In this document: piece after piece, positions 8,150-17,396 of the stretch
Layout: each line of letters starts with the position of its first letter
How positions within the stretch are numbered: the first letter of the stretch is position 1
Assembly: GCA_028554795.2 (NCBI GenBank)
Contig: CM068839.1
Coordinates: 85,023,540 to 85,087,539 of the forward strand
Length of the DNA stretch: 64,000 nt
Source: Sinohyriopsis cumingii
Lineage: Eukaryota; Mollusca; Bivalvia; Unionida; Unionidae
Direction of reading: 5' to 3'
The notes under the pieces: model-generated
Told to the model about the DNA's origin: nothing
The model's database searches: none
Seen by the model: only the letters and a program-made list of their open reading frames with translations
Translations under genes and position numbers: made by a program

Positions 8150-8386
8150 TTAGTGCAACATCGTTATTTTTTTGTTATAATATCGCTTGAGTTCACGGTA
8201 TCTCTTTCCTCCGCAACTTGCACATAACTGTGTTTTACTCCTGACCGCAACCCCATATATCAGACACGGTATTGGTCCTAAACTTCCCCTTCGGACGCTT
8301 TGGGAATGGTTCCCGCAGAATTCTTTTCTGCAGAATTTATTACAAGGAATTACGGATCCACCTTGAAGCCACTTGCACCGGTTCAT
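8150..8386 (-). CDS. Small Cys-rich (zinc-binding) Maverick protein
   Basis: The product is 78 aa. Its Cys/His ligands are Cys4, Cys15, Cys19, Cys24, His27, Cys41, Cys55 and Cys58, followed by a basic KRYRELKRYY helix. The pattern matches a small zinc protein that I recognise from other Mavericks next to the polymerase gene. The third knuckle would normally be Cys-x2-Cys, but the second position (residue 44) is Tyr, so one metal site may be damaged. A nucleic-acid-binding role is inferred. The start codon follows TATTGTATA and is divergent from the polymerase gene, 42 bp away. Confidence 0.55.
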   Translation of the reverse strand: MNRCKWLQGGSVIPCNKFCRKEFCGNHSQSVRRGSLGPIPCLIYGVAVRSKTQLCASCGGKRYRELKRYYNKKITMLH

Positions 8387-8428
8387 TATACAATATTTTC
8401 TTATTTAAATGTTTGTCTTAAATATAAT
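8387..8428. promoter_or_regulatory. 42-bp divergent intergenic region, zinc protein / polymerase
   Basis: Both start codons abut AT-rich motifs: TATTGTATAATG on the minus strand and AAATATAATATG on the plus strand. With only 42 bp between the genes, the promoters must overlap. This is the same arrangement as the PLA2/ATPase gap at 13,299-13,318. Confidence 0.45.
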
Positions 8429-10557
8429 ATGGAGGAGCTTGAAAGATTATCTGCCATTGGCACCGGGAAAGCTTCCAGATTCGATCTTGACAGACTAACC
8501 CCTGACTCGCGGAGACGAGCCCTGACTGATCTGTTTGATATTATCAGGAATGCCAAAAAAGAAGTTCGTAACGACGGTGCATCTCACGTATGGTCGTCAT
8601 TTAAAATTATACCCAACACCGAAGGTGTCGCTAACACTGTCAAGGACGCTACAATGAATGATGCACGAGCGAAAACAATTATTGATTATCTCTTTGACAA
8701 TCAGAAATATTTTTTCAAAATAAAATTTATTGTGCAAGCAGATTCCGATACGTGGATTATCCGCGGAAAGACTGTTCTGTTAAGTAAAGATTCCAACCAG
8801 GAATGCTGACTGGGATTGATAAACCATATTACGCTCGAGCGTATCCTGTGACCGCGGTCATTTATGGAATCTATCTGATAAAAAACCAAAAATCAATAAA
8901 CTCACCACGATGAGATTGTCGCTGAATTGTGTAGCCGAGCGAGTAATGGAACATTTTAAAAATGCGATGCGCGGAAACGGTCTGACTGCGTTAAGACAGT
9001 CCAAGATAGCAGCGTGGGCTGAGCGAGTCAAGGATACAGGAGCGTCAATAAACGATGTCGCAGAGCTAGAAAAAGCATTAAGATTTCCCATAACCGTAAC
9101 AACGATAACAGAAGAAGTATTATACAAATCGAAATATGATCGATACGGAGCTCCAATAAATATCATTGATCATAACGCTCACGCTTGGACTAACACAGTT
9201 ACGATATTTCCGCGGGATCGTGTTGTGAAATATTATTCGGGAAATATATTTGATTTTATTAAACAAATAAGCAAAAACGACCCTGTGTCGATGTGGTTGT
9301 TTAAAAGCTCCGAAGATGACGAGTATGATCAATTTGTAAGATATAACGGTGAATTATACCGGACGGAATCTCTGCAACAACAAATGAAAAAACTCGCAGA
9401 GAAATATATGAAAATCGAAGATTTTAAAAACACTGAGCAGTTATTAACTATTATTTTACAGTTCCGAGTGTTGCCGCTCACACCGCCAGAGAAAGAAATT
9501 CATGGAAGCCAACCAGAAGTGAGTTTCTCGAAGACATACAATTGAGTTGTGTCGAGTATGGACACGGCGGTTTGTGGAATACCGAGTATTACCTCAGCGA
9601 GATGATTTCCGTGGATATGATTGCGTGTTATCCGGGAAGCTTTCTCGGAATGGGCGAGTGTAACGAATACTTTAAAAGATTTGGACATCCCACGAACTCG
9701 ATGACACGAGTTGCTATAAACGGTCCTTTACCCGATTTTCCCCTGACAGGATTTGATCGTGTGACGTCGTTTGAATTTGCTGAAAAACTTCATCCGTGCT
9801 GTTATGTTTGGTTTGGCAGACACTTTAATGAAAAGCGTTGGGCACCAATAGTGCTATTGCGATGTATGCTTGACAGCCGAATACTGATATCGTTGACGGT
9901 CAGTGAAGCAATCATATCATATCGACCGCAGACTTGAAGAGTATGCACGAGAGAGTCCAAATACTCCCATGGATGTCATTGTCGGTGAGGCTCCTAAAGT
10001 TCTTAAGATTAAACTCAGCAATAGTGAAAAAACAGCAAAAGATCACGGGAGAAGAATAATCGGTAAATTTACTCAAGGTGGTGCATATGATCATAAACTA
10101 CATCACTCACGACTGATTATCGATGACGCTGAATTAAATTTTATAATTGCTGATGCCACTGCGAGAAATATATTTTGTAATCGGGAGGACGCGCTCTTGT
10201 CCGACGGGAAAAAGTTAGGCACAATTGTAAGTTATATTAATGGAGAATCACCTCAATACACACATTTAAGATGTTTCTATAAATTTGCTATCGATGATAA
10301 ATCAATTTCCTGACACTGCAGTTAGAGTTGCAACGGATTCATTTTACTTAAGTAAAAGATATTCAGAATCACTGGCTCGTTTTACAAGCAATGATGAGTC
10401 ATGGAGCTCGTGGAGAATAAAAAAGGAAATGTTACATGGATATTGTGAATCCGCTGATGTTGCTATCAAAGATACTTATTGCAAATCAGAATTATCAGAA
10501 ATGTCGAATGCACCATCTGTGTATGATCCAATCACAGATACAAAACTGTTTATTTGA
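8429..10557 (+). pseudogene. Family-B DNA polymerase region of a polymerase-helicase-HNH gene, multiply frameshifted
   Basis: The start ATG at 8429 follows AAATATAAT. The product is scattered over at least five frame segments: 8429-8809, 8910-9545, 9542-9937, 9903-10313 and 10285-10557. The first two hold N-terminal domains (FDLDRLTPDSRRR; NCVAERVMEHF, then DVAELEKAL and HNAHAW). The third carries polymerase motif A (SVDMIACYPGSF). The fourth has a fingers-like segment with IIGKFTQGG. The fifth carries motif C as VRVATDSFYL, with Ala-Thr-Asp-Ser in place of the usual Asp-Thr-Asp-Ser. It would replicate the element's DNA. Whether it is the classical protein-primed type cannot be judged from this. 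Many separate shifts show long decay or poor consensus sequence. Confidence 0.75.
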
Positions 10558-11562
10558 ACGGACCGGGTGGGTCTGGTAAGACAACTCGAGCGATTGAATT
10601 ATTTCGAAATTCAGATATGATTGTGCTAACACCTACACACAGACTCGCCAGGGAGATGAAACAACGAGGAGTTAATTCTTGTACTTATCACAGCTTTTTC
10701 AAATACAGCGGCGGTGTATGGACTCCAGATCGAATGGGAACAAAATATATCCCTGAGAAAGTAATCTGGGATGAGATATGCACAGTGTCGTTAGATATAT
10801 TAAAATTGTTCCTGGATTGGCTGCTAAAAAAAATACAGCTGTGATAATGTGCGGCGATCACGGTCAACCACCACCTTTTGTTGGTCCATCTCCGCATTTG
10901 TGGTTAAAAGATTTTGTTGATTATTACGAATAAGTGTCTGATGATCATAGAGCACTTGATGCAACGTTGAAGGAATTTGAAACATTAATCAGATTACAAC
11001 CGAATAAAATTCAATGTGAAATCATGCGCGAGATGATTCCTGAAACTTCAATGAGCGACTTTTGGAAAACATGAAAACCAGACGATTTGATAGTGGCAAG
11101 TAGAAAGATAGAGACACACTTCAACAGCAGTTATTTCAATTACAGCGGGAGAAATTTCCAATGTTGCCAACGCCGCTGTGTTATAGACCAGCTAATACGC
11201 AGTTACAGAATATAGATGTTGATATACCAGGACAGACCGAGAAACAGAATTTAGTATTGAATGATATTGTGCTAGTTGACAGTGATGCTGCTAAAGACGC
11301 ACTGTGCATGAGTAAATCCCCGTGGACGCTATGATACGCAATGACGATACATTCATCTCAAGGACTGACTATCAGTGATACAACTGTCTGGATCGTTGAT
11401 GATCGAATCGAATGGTCAAACTTAGTTTACTTATCTGTGTCCAGAGTCAGAAGAATATCTCAACTGCGAAGAACTGTCTTGGATGAGTCAATGGCTGATG
11501 AAATTAATAATGAAAACAACAATGATATAATAAGAAAAAAATTAGCCGGTTACAAACAGTGA
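10541..11562 (+). pseudogene. SF1 helicase domain, C-terminal to the polymerase, broken
   Basis: This region continues directly from the polymerase frame. The helicase motifs appear in order over three frames. The segment 10554-10844 has Walker A (NGPGGSGKTT), TPTHRLA, TYHSFF and the DE box (VIWDEIC). The segment from 10841 has motif III (MCGDHGQPPP) but contains in-frame stops at 10931 (TAA) and 11072 (TGA). The segment 11341-11562 has motif V (IHSSQGLT) and motif VI (YLSVSRVRR), with an in-frame TGA three codons upstream at 11332. The order and motifs fit a Pif1/RecD-like SF1 helicase, which would unwind DNA ahead of the fused polymerase. Confidence 0.75.
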
Positions 11563-11575
11563 CAAAAAAAATAAT

Positions 11576-11803
11576 AGCGAATTTGATCTCGATGTTGAAT
11601 TTATCATGACACTGAAACAACAGCAGAATAATCACTGTGCGAGCTGTAATTGTATAATGTTGTGGCAGTATTCGAGTAAACACCCAAAACAATTTACCGT
11701 AGACAGAAAAGATAATCATCGTTGTCATACACGCGATAACGTGATGCTGACCTGTCTTGAGTGTAATCGAAGTAGAGGCGCTGGCGCCTTGGGTGCTAGT
11801 TAA
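11576..11803 (+). pseudogene. HNH nuclease-like C-terminal domain of the polymerase-helicase gene
   Basis: Frame 2 is open from about 11,552, overlapping the helicase frame, which stops at 11560-11562. It reads through SEFDLDVEFIMTL into a zinc-type HNH: HCASC (Cys-x2-Cys), TVDRKDNHRC and MLTCLECN with a second Cys-x2-Cys, ending at 11801-11803. The lack of any start context and the overlap suggest that this was the C-terminal domain of the preceding protein, separated by a frameshift, rather than an independent gene. The domain ends 8 bp inside the convergent integrase gene. The tandem-array junction at 11,631 cuts this domain just before its first Cys pair. Confidence 0.6.
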
Positions 11804-12746
11804 GTGATCGGGGTGGTAATTGTGTGTCCTCGGGAATTACTTGTAATTGTTCACGTGTGAATCCACGTTGAGGAGCAGTCGAATCCAGCATGTAGATTGC
11901 TGGTCTACCAGTGGATCTAGTTATGTTAGATATCTTGTGTGCGGTAATACTCCAGATAGGATCAGTCGCTCTTTTTTTACCACCTTCAGGTTCACCTGAT
12001 TCATATAAATATCTCACAGTGACACTACCCAGTATTGGCTGCGCTGAGAAACCACGTCGTTGTACAGGTATATGCTTTTTGGTGACCGCGATGGCAGGTT
12101 TCATGTTGGTTGTTCGAGTAATTTCATTATTTAGCGCAGCTATCACGCTTGGTAATCTTGCAACCCATTCACGAGATCTCTTATCCTGAATGAATTCCTT
12201 CGCGTATTGATATCCAAATAACCGCTCAGCAAGTGTTCGATTAAATCGCTCAACAATTGCCTGATCACGATGAATTGCACTATGTCCTCGCCTGATGGCG
12301 ACATTATGTTGCTTCATCAACGACGATACTGCGCCTTGAAATTCTTTACCAGGATCAACTTGTAGCAGCTGTGGCCATCGTAGAGGTTCTCGTTGATAAA
12401 TTCGTTCAAGCGCAGAAGCAACCTCAGATGCTGTTTTAGTCGCTAACGGTTCCGCATCTTTGTATCTACTTGCAATATCAACTACAGTTAACGCGTACTT
12501 GTACGTTCGGCGACGAATGGTATCATGTGGCAGAAATAATATATCAGCCTGATGAACTTCATTTGGCACAACATCGAAATGTGCAAAGTGAATTTGTTTA
12601 GGCGGTGGTTGGTAAATTTGCCATATTGCCTGTTTGGATAACCAATTCTTAGCAGTATCACGTGTGACTTTTGCTGCGTTGGCAAGCTTGCCGATTGCTG
12701 CGCTACCTCTCCAGTATCCTCTTGGGGAATAATAAATCGACTCCAT
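11796..12746 (-). CDS. Maverick/Polinton integrase (rve, DDE), unit 1, uninterrupted
   Basis: The product is 316 aa. It would insert the element's DNA ends into the chromosome, as retroviral integrases do. Residues 1-55 contain a Polinton-type N-terminal region (YYSPRGYWRGS, AKNWLSKQAIWQIYQPPPK) without a His2-Cys2 zinc finger. The catalytic core has Asp68 (HQADILFL), Asp131 (LLQVDPGKEF) and Glu166 (IVERFNRTLAERLFG), with 34 residues between the last two. The C-terminal 70 residues are a beta-rich DNA-binding region ending GFTREQLQVI. The ATG follows TTAATTATA and lies 5 bp from the stop of the PLA2 gene. The gene is convergent with the HNH domain, overlapping it by 8 bp. It differs from all other copies at Gln137 (a stop elsewhere) and Pro253 (Leu elsewhere). 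Confidence 0.92.
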   Translation of the reverse strand: MESIYYSPRGYWRGSAAIGKLANAAKVTRDTAKNWLSKQAIWQIYQPPPKQIHFAHFDVVPNEVHQADILFLPHDTIRRRTYKYALTVVDIASRYKDAEPLATKTASEVASALERIYQREPLRWPQLLQVDPGKEFQGAVSSLMKQHNVAIRRGHSAIHRDQAIVERFNRTLAERLFGYQYAKEFIQDKRSREWVARLPSVIAALNNEITRTTNMKPAIAVTKKHIPVQRRGFSAQPILGSVTVRYLYESGEPEGGKKRATDPIWSITAHKISNITRSTGRPAIYMLDSTAPQRGFTREQLQVIPEDTQLPPRSLN

Positions 12747-12751
12747 TATAA

Positions 12752-13298
12752 TTAATTACCAGTGCCTAATACAAGCTTAGATTTCATCGCAGATTTTATT
12801 AACCAGCTACCTAACTTTTCTTTGAAAGATTTATCAGTGATGACATTTAACGCGTGAATTTCACATCCGCGAGATGCCTATCTTGTAGATCCTTACTTCG
12901 GTAAGCTACATCATGGACATGGCATGCTTTATCGATAGCAATTATCGGGTACTCACCTGGATTGGGTTGATTTAAGGCATCAAGCCTGATATCAAGTCGG
13001 GTTCCAGGACCACAGTAATTATATCCTGGAAGATGTTTTTCTCCTGGGTATTTAGCCCACGGAGTTCCTGGTAATTTTCCTAACTTGGCCGCGATATCAC
13101 CTCTTTTTTTTTTTTAATTGACTTTGATTTTGGCGCTGACTTTGGTTTCGGCGCTACACCTGACGGAATAAATTTAAACCTTTTTGTGCCGCATCGTTCA
13201 CACTTGCCTGTAAGCGCTTGTCGATTATTTTTTGTTGTAGTGGATGTTATGTTTGCAGTTGGGGTACGTGCTCTACATTTCACACAATATAAATCCAT
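12752..13298 (-). pseudogene. Zinc ribbon (DUF5679-like) + parvovirus-type phospholipase A2, unit 1, frameshifted
   Basis: The ATG at 13298 follows ATTATAAAATAAT. The N-terminus is a zinc ribbon with Cys5, Cys8, Cys33 and Cys36 (YCVKC and CERCG), resembling DUF5679, followed by a Lys/Ser/Pro linker coded by a homopolymer. Next comes a PLA2 domain with the Ca-binding loop YNYCGPGT and the catalytic DKACHVHDVAY (His-Asp pair). In parvovirus VP1 this domain hydrolyses membrane lipid during entry; a similar role here is inferred. In this unit the run of 12 T (plus strand, near 13,104-13,115) throws the ribbon frame out (stop at 13,080). A second shift at about 12,860 ends the PLA2 frame early, while a further helical, Lys-rich segment continues in another frame to 12,752. 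So both ends are damaged. Confidence 0.8.
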
Positions 13299-13318
13299 AT
13301 TATTTTATAATATATCTA
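13299..13318. promoter_or_regulatory. 20-bp shared divergent promoter gap, PLA2 / ATPase
   Basis: Only 20 bp (ATTATTTTATAATATATCTA) separate the two start codons, so both genes must share overlapping start signals. The same gap is conserved in every unit (21,479-21,498; 29,657-29,676; 37,835-37,854; 46,011-46,030; 54,181-54,200; 62,351-62,370). TATAAT-like words abut start codons in most genes of this element. Confidence 0.5.
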
Positions 13319-13957
13319 ATGGAGATCACTGACTTTTCTGCTACAAAACGACGAGAGCCAATCAAACATAACTCGGTGCTACCAAATTCAATTCGAATGA
13401 TTATTATAGGCCCATCTGGAAGTGGTAAGACGCAGTTGTTACTTAATTTAATAATGAAGTGGATGAAGTGGAATAAGTTGTATTTGGTAGCTCCATCTGT
13501 GGATGATCAGCGATGCTACAGCGTGTTAAAAGATTTTAATGAGAATGCAAAATCGATAAGCTGCGACGATGATGTTGTTGAATTTATTACTAGTATTGAT
13601 GAATCAACAAGTATGGATGATATTGATGGAAGTATTAATAATTTAGTCATGTACGACGATGTGATGTTGGACAAACAATCAAATCCTGCCAGGATATTCT
13701 CACGCGGCAGACATAAAAATGTAGATGTGATTTATGTAACTCAACGATATACACAAATCCCAAAAGTGATCAGGGACAACTGTAACATTCTTGCGCTGTT
13801 CAACAGCGTTGACACACACACGTTACGAAATAAACATCAGACTTGGTGCAGCGGCGATATGGATATAAATAAGTTTAAACATTTCTTTAGTCGTGCTCAG
13901 GCAAAACCACATGGGTTTGTAACGCTAAATTTACATGATCCTCGAACACGGTATTGA
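13319..13957 (+). CDS. FtsK/HerA-type (A32-like) genome-packaging ATPase, unit 1
   Basis: The product is 212 aa. It would pump viral DNA into the capsid using ATP. Walker A is GPSGSGKT at residues 31-38 and Walker B is LVMYDD at 109-114. The family-typical segment SRGRHKNVDVIYVTQ at 128-142 is followed by IPKVIRDNCN, which holds the sensor Gln142 and Arg. The frame is open 75 bases further upstream, but the ATG at 13,319 is preferred. It begins exactly at the divergent AT-rich gap, and its N-terminus (MEITDF-x-KRREP) leads directly into the ATPase fold. Ile106 marks type A units. In other Mavericks the capsid gene usually follows; here the sequence after 13,957 leaves the recognisable element within about 300 bp. 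Confidence 0.92.
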   Translation: MEITDFSATKRREPIKHNSVLPNSIRMIIIGPSGSGKTQLLLNLIMKWMKWNKLYLVAPSVDDQRCYSVLKDFNENAKSISCDDDVVEFITSIDESTSMDDIDGSINNLVMYDDVMLDKQSNPARIFSRGRHKNVDVIYVTQRYTQIPKVIRDNCNILALFNSVDTHTLRNKHQTWCSGDMDINKFKHFFSRAQAKPHGFVTLNLHDPRTRY

Positions 13958-14021
13958 GTCGGGTTAGATACAATTTTCAGCTAGAGAGCAGCAGAGGGGG
14001 CGACGACAACAGCACGCAGCA

Positions 14022-14215
14022 ACAATGGCGACAATTATGTTTACAACGAAGCACCCTCGCGGTTTTATTTCGGCGTTTGGAAGTTGTAGGCGGCGCCCCT
14101 TCTGACGATGACAACAACAAAACGGCGACAACTGCGTTTACAATGAAGCGTCAACGCGGTATTTTAAAGGGCTTATTTCGGCGTTTGGAGGTTTCTAAAA
14201 GTTGTGGGATGCTGC
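14022..14215 (+). repeat. 97-bp imperfect tandem duplication after the ATPase gene
   Basis: GGCGACAA..GTTTACAA..GAAGC..CGCGGT, then TTTCGGCGTTTGGA, occurs at about 14,027 and again at about 14,124. The block is GC-richer than its surroundings. A frame of 105 codons crosses it (13,954-14,271) but starts at TTG overlapping the ATPase stop and has low-complexity, Arg-rich content, so I do not call a gene. Copies lie at about 22,202, 30,380, 38,558, 46,734, 54,904 and 63,074. Confidence 0.6.
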
Positions 14216-14574
14216 TTAAATTTCCAGGGTTTTTAAAGGACGAAATTAATTTTTTCAAGGTTCACCTATGACCATTACTGAATGGAATTAAGGAACATTT
14301 TAGATTGCAAAACATGCATTTTCTAAATCTAAAGATGTTTCTCTTTCAAGACTCGCCATAACATCTAAGTCAGAAAAGACGATCGTGTACAAAACCACAA
14401 AATGTATCACATGAAACAAGTTTGATTATATTTCTATAAATTGGCACGTAAAGTCATTTCAATGTACAGAACACAATTTCTAACATTATTTTGCTGACCT
14501 GCATTATGTTGCCAAGTGGTAACAACATAATGAATATAAATTAGTTTTGTTTCCTTTCAAACCTTTAAGTCGCG

Positions 14575-14576
<2 letters not shown>

Positions 14577-14612
<36 letters not shown>
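14577..14612. repeat. (TG)n microsatellite, length-variable between units
   Basis: 36 bp here; 32 with one TTT interruption at 22,757-22,788; 32 at 30,935-30,966; 32 at 39,113-39,144; 26 at 47,289-47,314; 26 at 55,459-55,484; 28 at 63,629-63,656. It accounts for most of the length difference between units. Confidence 0.95.
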
Positions 14613-14613
<1 letters not shown>

Positions 14614-15394
14614 ATCTTATAGAAAGCAAACATTTCCTATTAAAGTATATATAAAAAACAATAAATGCAAATAATTACAATCTTATATGGAACGAAAAAA
14701 ATAAAATCCCAAACTAGATTTTTCAAAGAACCTAATTTCCTTTAGACGATCTGGTTAAAAATCCATCATTTTAAAAACATTTTCACAAGGGCTGATTTAA
14801 ATTTTGACAAAAGACCTTCAAAATTATATACTGTTGTACAAACAAGGGCTGGATTTTATGTAAAATCAACATGTCTTCTTGTAATTCATTAAACCAGTTC
14901 CCAAGCCTGTATTGATACATGGGATCTTATCGTGTTTAAATATATAATACAAGGGACAACAATTTCTCATTTCAGCTCTGAGATTCAACAATTTGGACAA
15001 CAAATTAGGCTTAAAACGAATAGCAGTCCATTTTTAATCAAGATTTCCTCCGATTATTCTCACCCTATTTCTCATATTTGGACATTTAGGTTGGGGTGTG
15101 GGGTCATTGCTAGTGCATATAGAAAATTTGGAATATGCCGCCACCATGCGTAACGACATATGGTACTCGCTTACCAGTAGGCCTAGCAAATTTAAACTTA
15201 TATCTACGCATACCTGCATGAAATCGATAGAAAAGTGATTTATTTTCTCAAAAATGGCAATTATTATAAACGTTATATCTTTAATCCGCCGAGACTAGAC
15301 GAAACTACGGCATAGATGAAACCTGACCCTGTACTCGCCATCTGCATTACTAGTCACATGACTTCACAAATCTCAAACGTTTTGTTTATTTTGT

Positions 15395-15545
15395 TTTTGT
15401 GGGGTTTAACGCCATTTTTCAGCACACGATTGGCTATACATGGCGGCCAGTATTAATGGTGGAGGAAGAACCCGGGAAAACCCCGGAAAGAACCACCGAC
15501 CCTCGAGAAGCTACTGGCAAGCTTCCTCACATACCCACATTGGAA
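15395..15545. repeat. Segment resembling a dispersed molluscan repeat
   Basis: TGGGGTTTAACGCCATTTTTC, GGTGGAGGAAGAACCCGGG and AACCACCGACCCTCGAGAAG recall a repeat that I associate with bivalve and gastropod genomes. This is from memory and was not checked. Present in every unit, e.g. 23,572-23,722. It is the main hint for the host group. Confidence 0.35.
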
Positions 15546-15723
15546 ATCTCAAACGACGGCATTGGAAGTCCAAAAGTCACGTGATATCAACAACAAACTC
15601 CTTTTTAATGTTGTTGTACAGAAATTCAATTATCTTAAATAAACAAGTGAGATACTTTTTGTAAAAGCCAGCAATCTGGCCAATCTGATTTATCAAGCAG
15701 AGAGCACATGTCAACGTGGTAGT

Positions 15724-15770
15724 CACGTGATGCAACACAACTCCAGAAGTTGTTCTTGGTATATATAAAA
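15724..15770 (+). promoter_or_regulatory. Weak candidate pol II core promoter (E-box + TATA)
   Basis: CACGTG at 15,724-15,729 lies 30 bp before TATATATAAA at 15,760-15,769. No coding frame follows. In unit 2 the TATA word is altered (GGAATATATAAAA). Chance occurrence in AT-rich DNA is quite possible. Confidence 0.2.
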
Positions 15771-16460
15771 ATAGAGAATTTTGTGTTCTTTCGGTTTTGC
15801 ATTTTTATTACAACCAGCATATGACTTTCATTTAATTTTGTTTTCTTTCTCTACAACATTTGAAAATGTGGGTTGTTAGATTTGTGAAATCATGCGACTA
15901 GCGATGCAAATAGCAAGTACCAGGTAACATTTCATCAACGCTGTATTTTTATCCTGTCTTTCTGCAGATTAAAGGCAATGATTTTAATACTAATGATTTC
16001 TGAGAAATCGATTTCATGCATGTATCAATAGACCTAACAAAGTTTAAGTTTGCTCGGCCATTCGGTATGTGGCTGTGCTTTGCTACAACCATGTTGGCCT
16101 CTTGTGATGCTAGACTGGTTTTCATACCTTATATGTAATGAAAGATATGGATATCGAGCTGATTTTAAACATACAATTCTACTAGACGAATCTAATCCAC
16201 TCAGCATTTGGATTCACTCAGCATATATGTTTATTGCAAGCACCCAAATGATCCATACTGCACCCTCCGAATATTCTGGTTAGAACTTGATAAATTAAAC
16301 ACGATCAGTTTAGTTACGGCTCAGTCACATGATTGTTTTGGGCATCAATTGGTGGCGGAAAATGACCGAGTTTTTCGGACTTTTATCAATATTTGCAAAA
16401 TTCAAGGACTTTTCACGGTCGGGATTTTTTTTATATTTCTCTCCACTTTTTCCTGACAGC

Positions 16461-16472
16461 GTGGGAACCCTG
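16461..16472. mobile_element. Possible single hAT-type terminal repeat
   Basis: GTGGGAACCCTG is the reverse complement of CAGGGTTCCCAC, a form typical of hAT-family element ends, and it is preceded by a stretch rich in CAAGGACTTTT-like words. I found no matching opposite end nearby, so at most this is a truncated relic. It recurs in every unit. Confidence 0.3.
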
Positions 16473-17290
16473 AATTAACAGATAGGTATAATACATCATA
16501 ATTAATTAATCTTGGGAAAATCCACAAATAATCAATTACAGTAGTATGACTTTTCCACAAGGGCCCATACTCGCTTAGAAGTAGAGTCCAACTGCAAACA
16601 TTGCAACATAGATCTGCTATCGCATAATGAGATCAAGGTCTTTGAGAATAGATACGGTAATAGACAACAAGGTATCTAAACAAAATTTTTCCATCAAAGA
16701 ATACACCAAACCATTCTTATTCTATGAGGTAATACTACTGAATCTGTCTGAAAATAAAGTAATATACATAAGATTCATTGACCATGTTTTGTGGTTATCA
16801 AAACCTCAGTGATTTATAATGTAACATCATAATAAAATTATATAAAGAAAAACATGCCACAAAAACAAGATAAAATGTGGAAGTGTTATATTAAAAAATC
16901 ATAACATAATTAAAGAGAACAAAGATATATACCATAAATACATCTTAAGTAGCTTACAAAAGAAATTTTTGGAAGCTTGTCTTCCTGTAAGCCAAAGGAT
17001 GCAAAATAAAGTGGGAGATGATATCAAATTAGTTCCACAAAATGTAAGTGTAGTAAACATTAATGAAACGTTATCTGTTAAAAATGCACTTTCTCGAAAG
17101 AACTATGGACCTTTTTAAATTCTGAGATACCCTGCTTTACTCACCCCATAAATAACACATCATACTTTAATTAACTAAAGTTTCTGGAACTAAGCTTTTA
17201 AAAGGTAAGTTGAAAAACTGGATTATTTATTTTCCGTATTTAACTTGGAAACCAGTTAGTGATAATCTATATGCTGTGGGGTTTGACTTA

Positions 17291-17396
17291 GGTTTATATG
17301 AAATTGTCACAGCATCCATCCCAATCACTGCAAGATTTGTAAAGGTTTATATGAAATTGTCACATCATCCATACCATTCACTGCAAGATTTGTAAA
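17291..17396. repeat. 53-bp tandem duplication
   Basis: GGTTTATATGAAATTGTCAC..ATCC..CACTGCAAGATTTGTAAA occurs at 17,291 and 17,344 with a few mismatches. Conserved in the other units (for example from 25,468). Confidence 0.85.

Noticed and set aside
11796-12746. Retrovirus or LTR retrotransposon as source of the integrase
   Set aside because: There is no reverse transcriptase, gag or LTR nearby. The N-terminal YYSPRGYW and the neighbouring ATPase, protease and polymerase genes fit a Maverick.
13954-14271. 105-codon frame after the ATPase
   Set aside because: It starts at TTG inside the ATPase stop, crosses an internal duplication and gives low-complexity, Arg-rich sequence. I treat it as non-coding.
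1-14300. Maverick terminal inverted repeats
   Set aside because: I looked for long inverted repeats at the edges of the gene block and found none. The left end is outside the window and the right end appears lost.
15130-15160. GCCGCCACCATG, a perfect Kozak-like start
   Set aside because: The frame closes within a few codons (ATG CGT AAC GAC ATA TGG..). Chance match.
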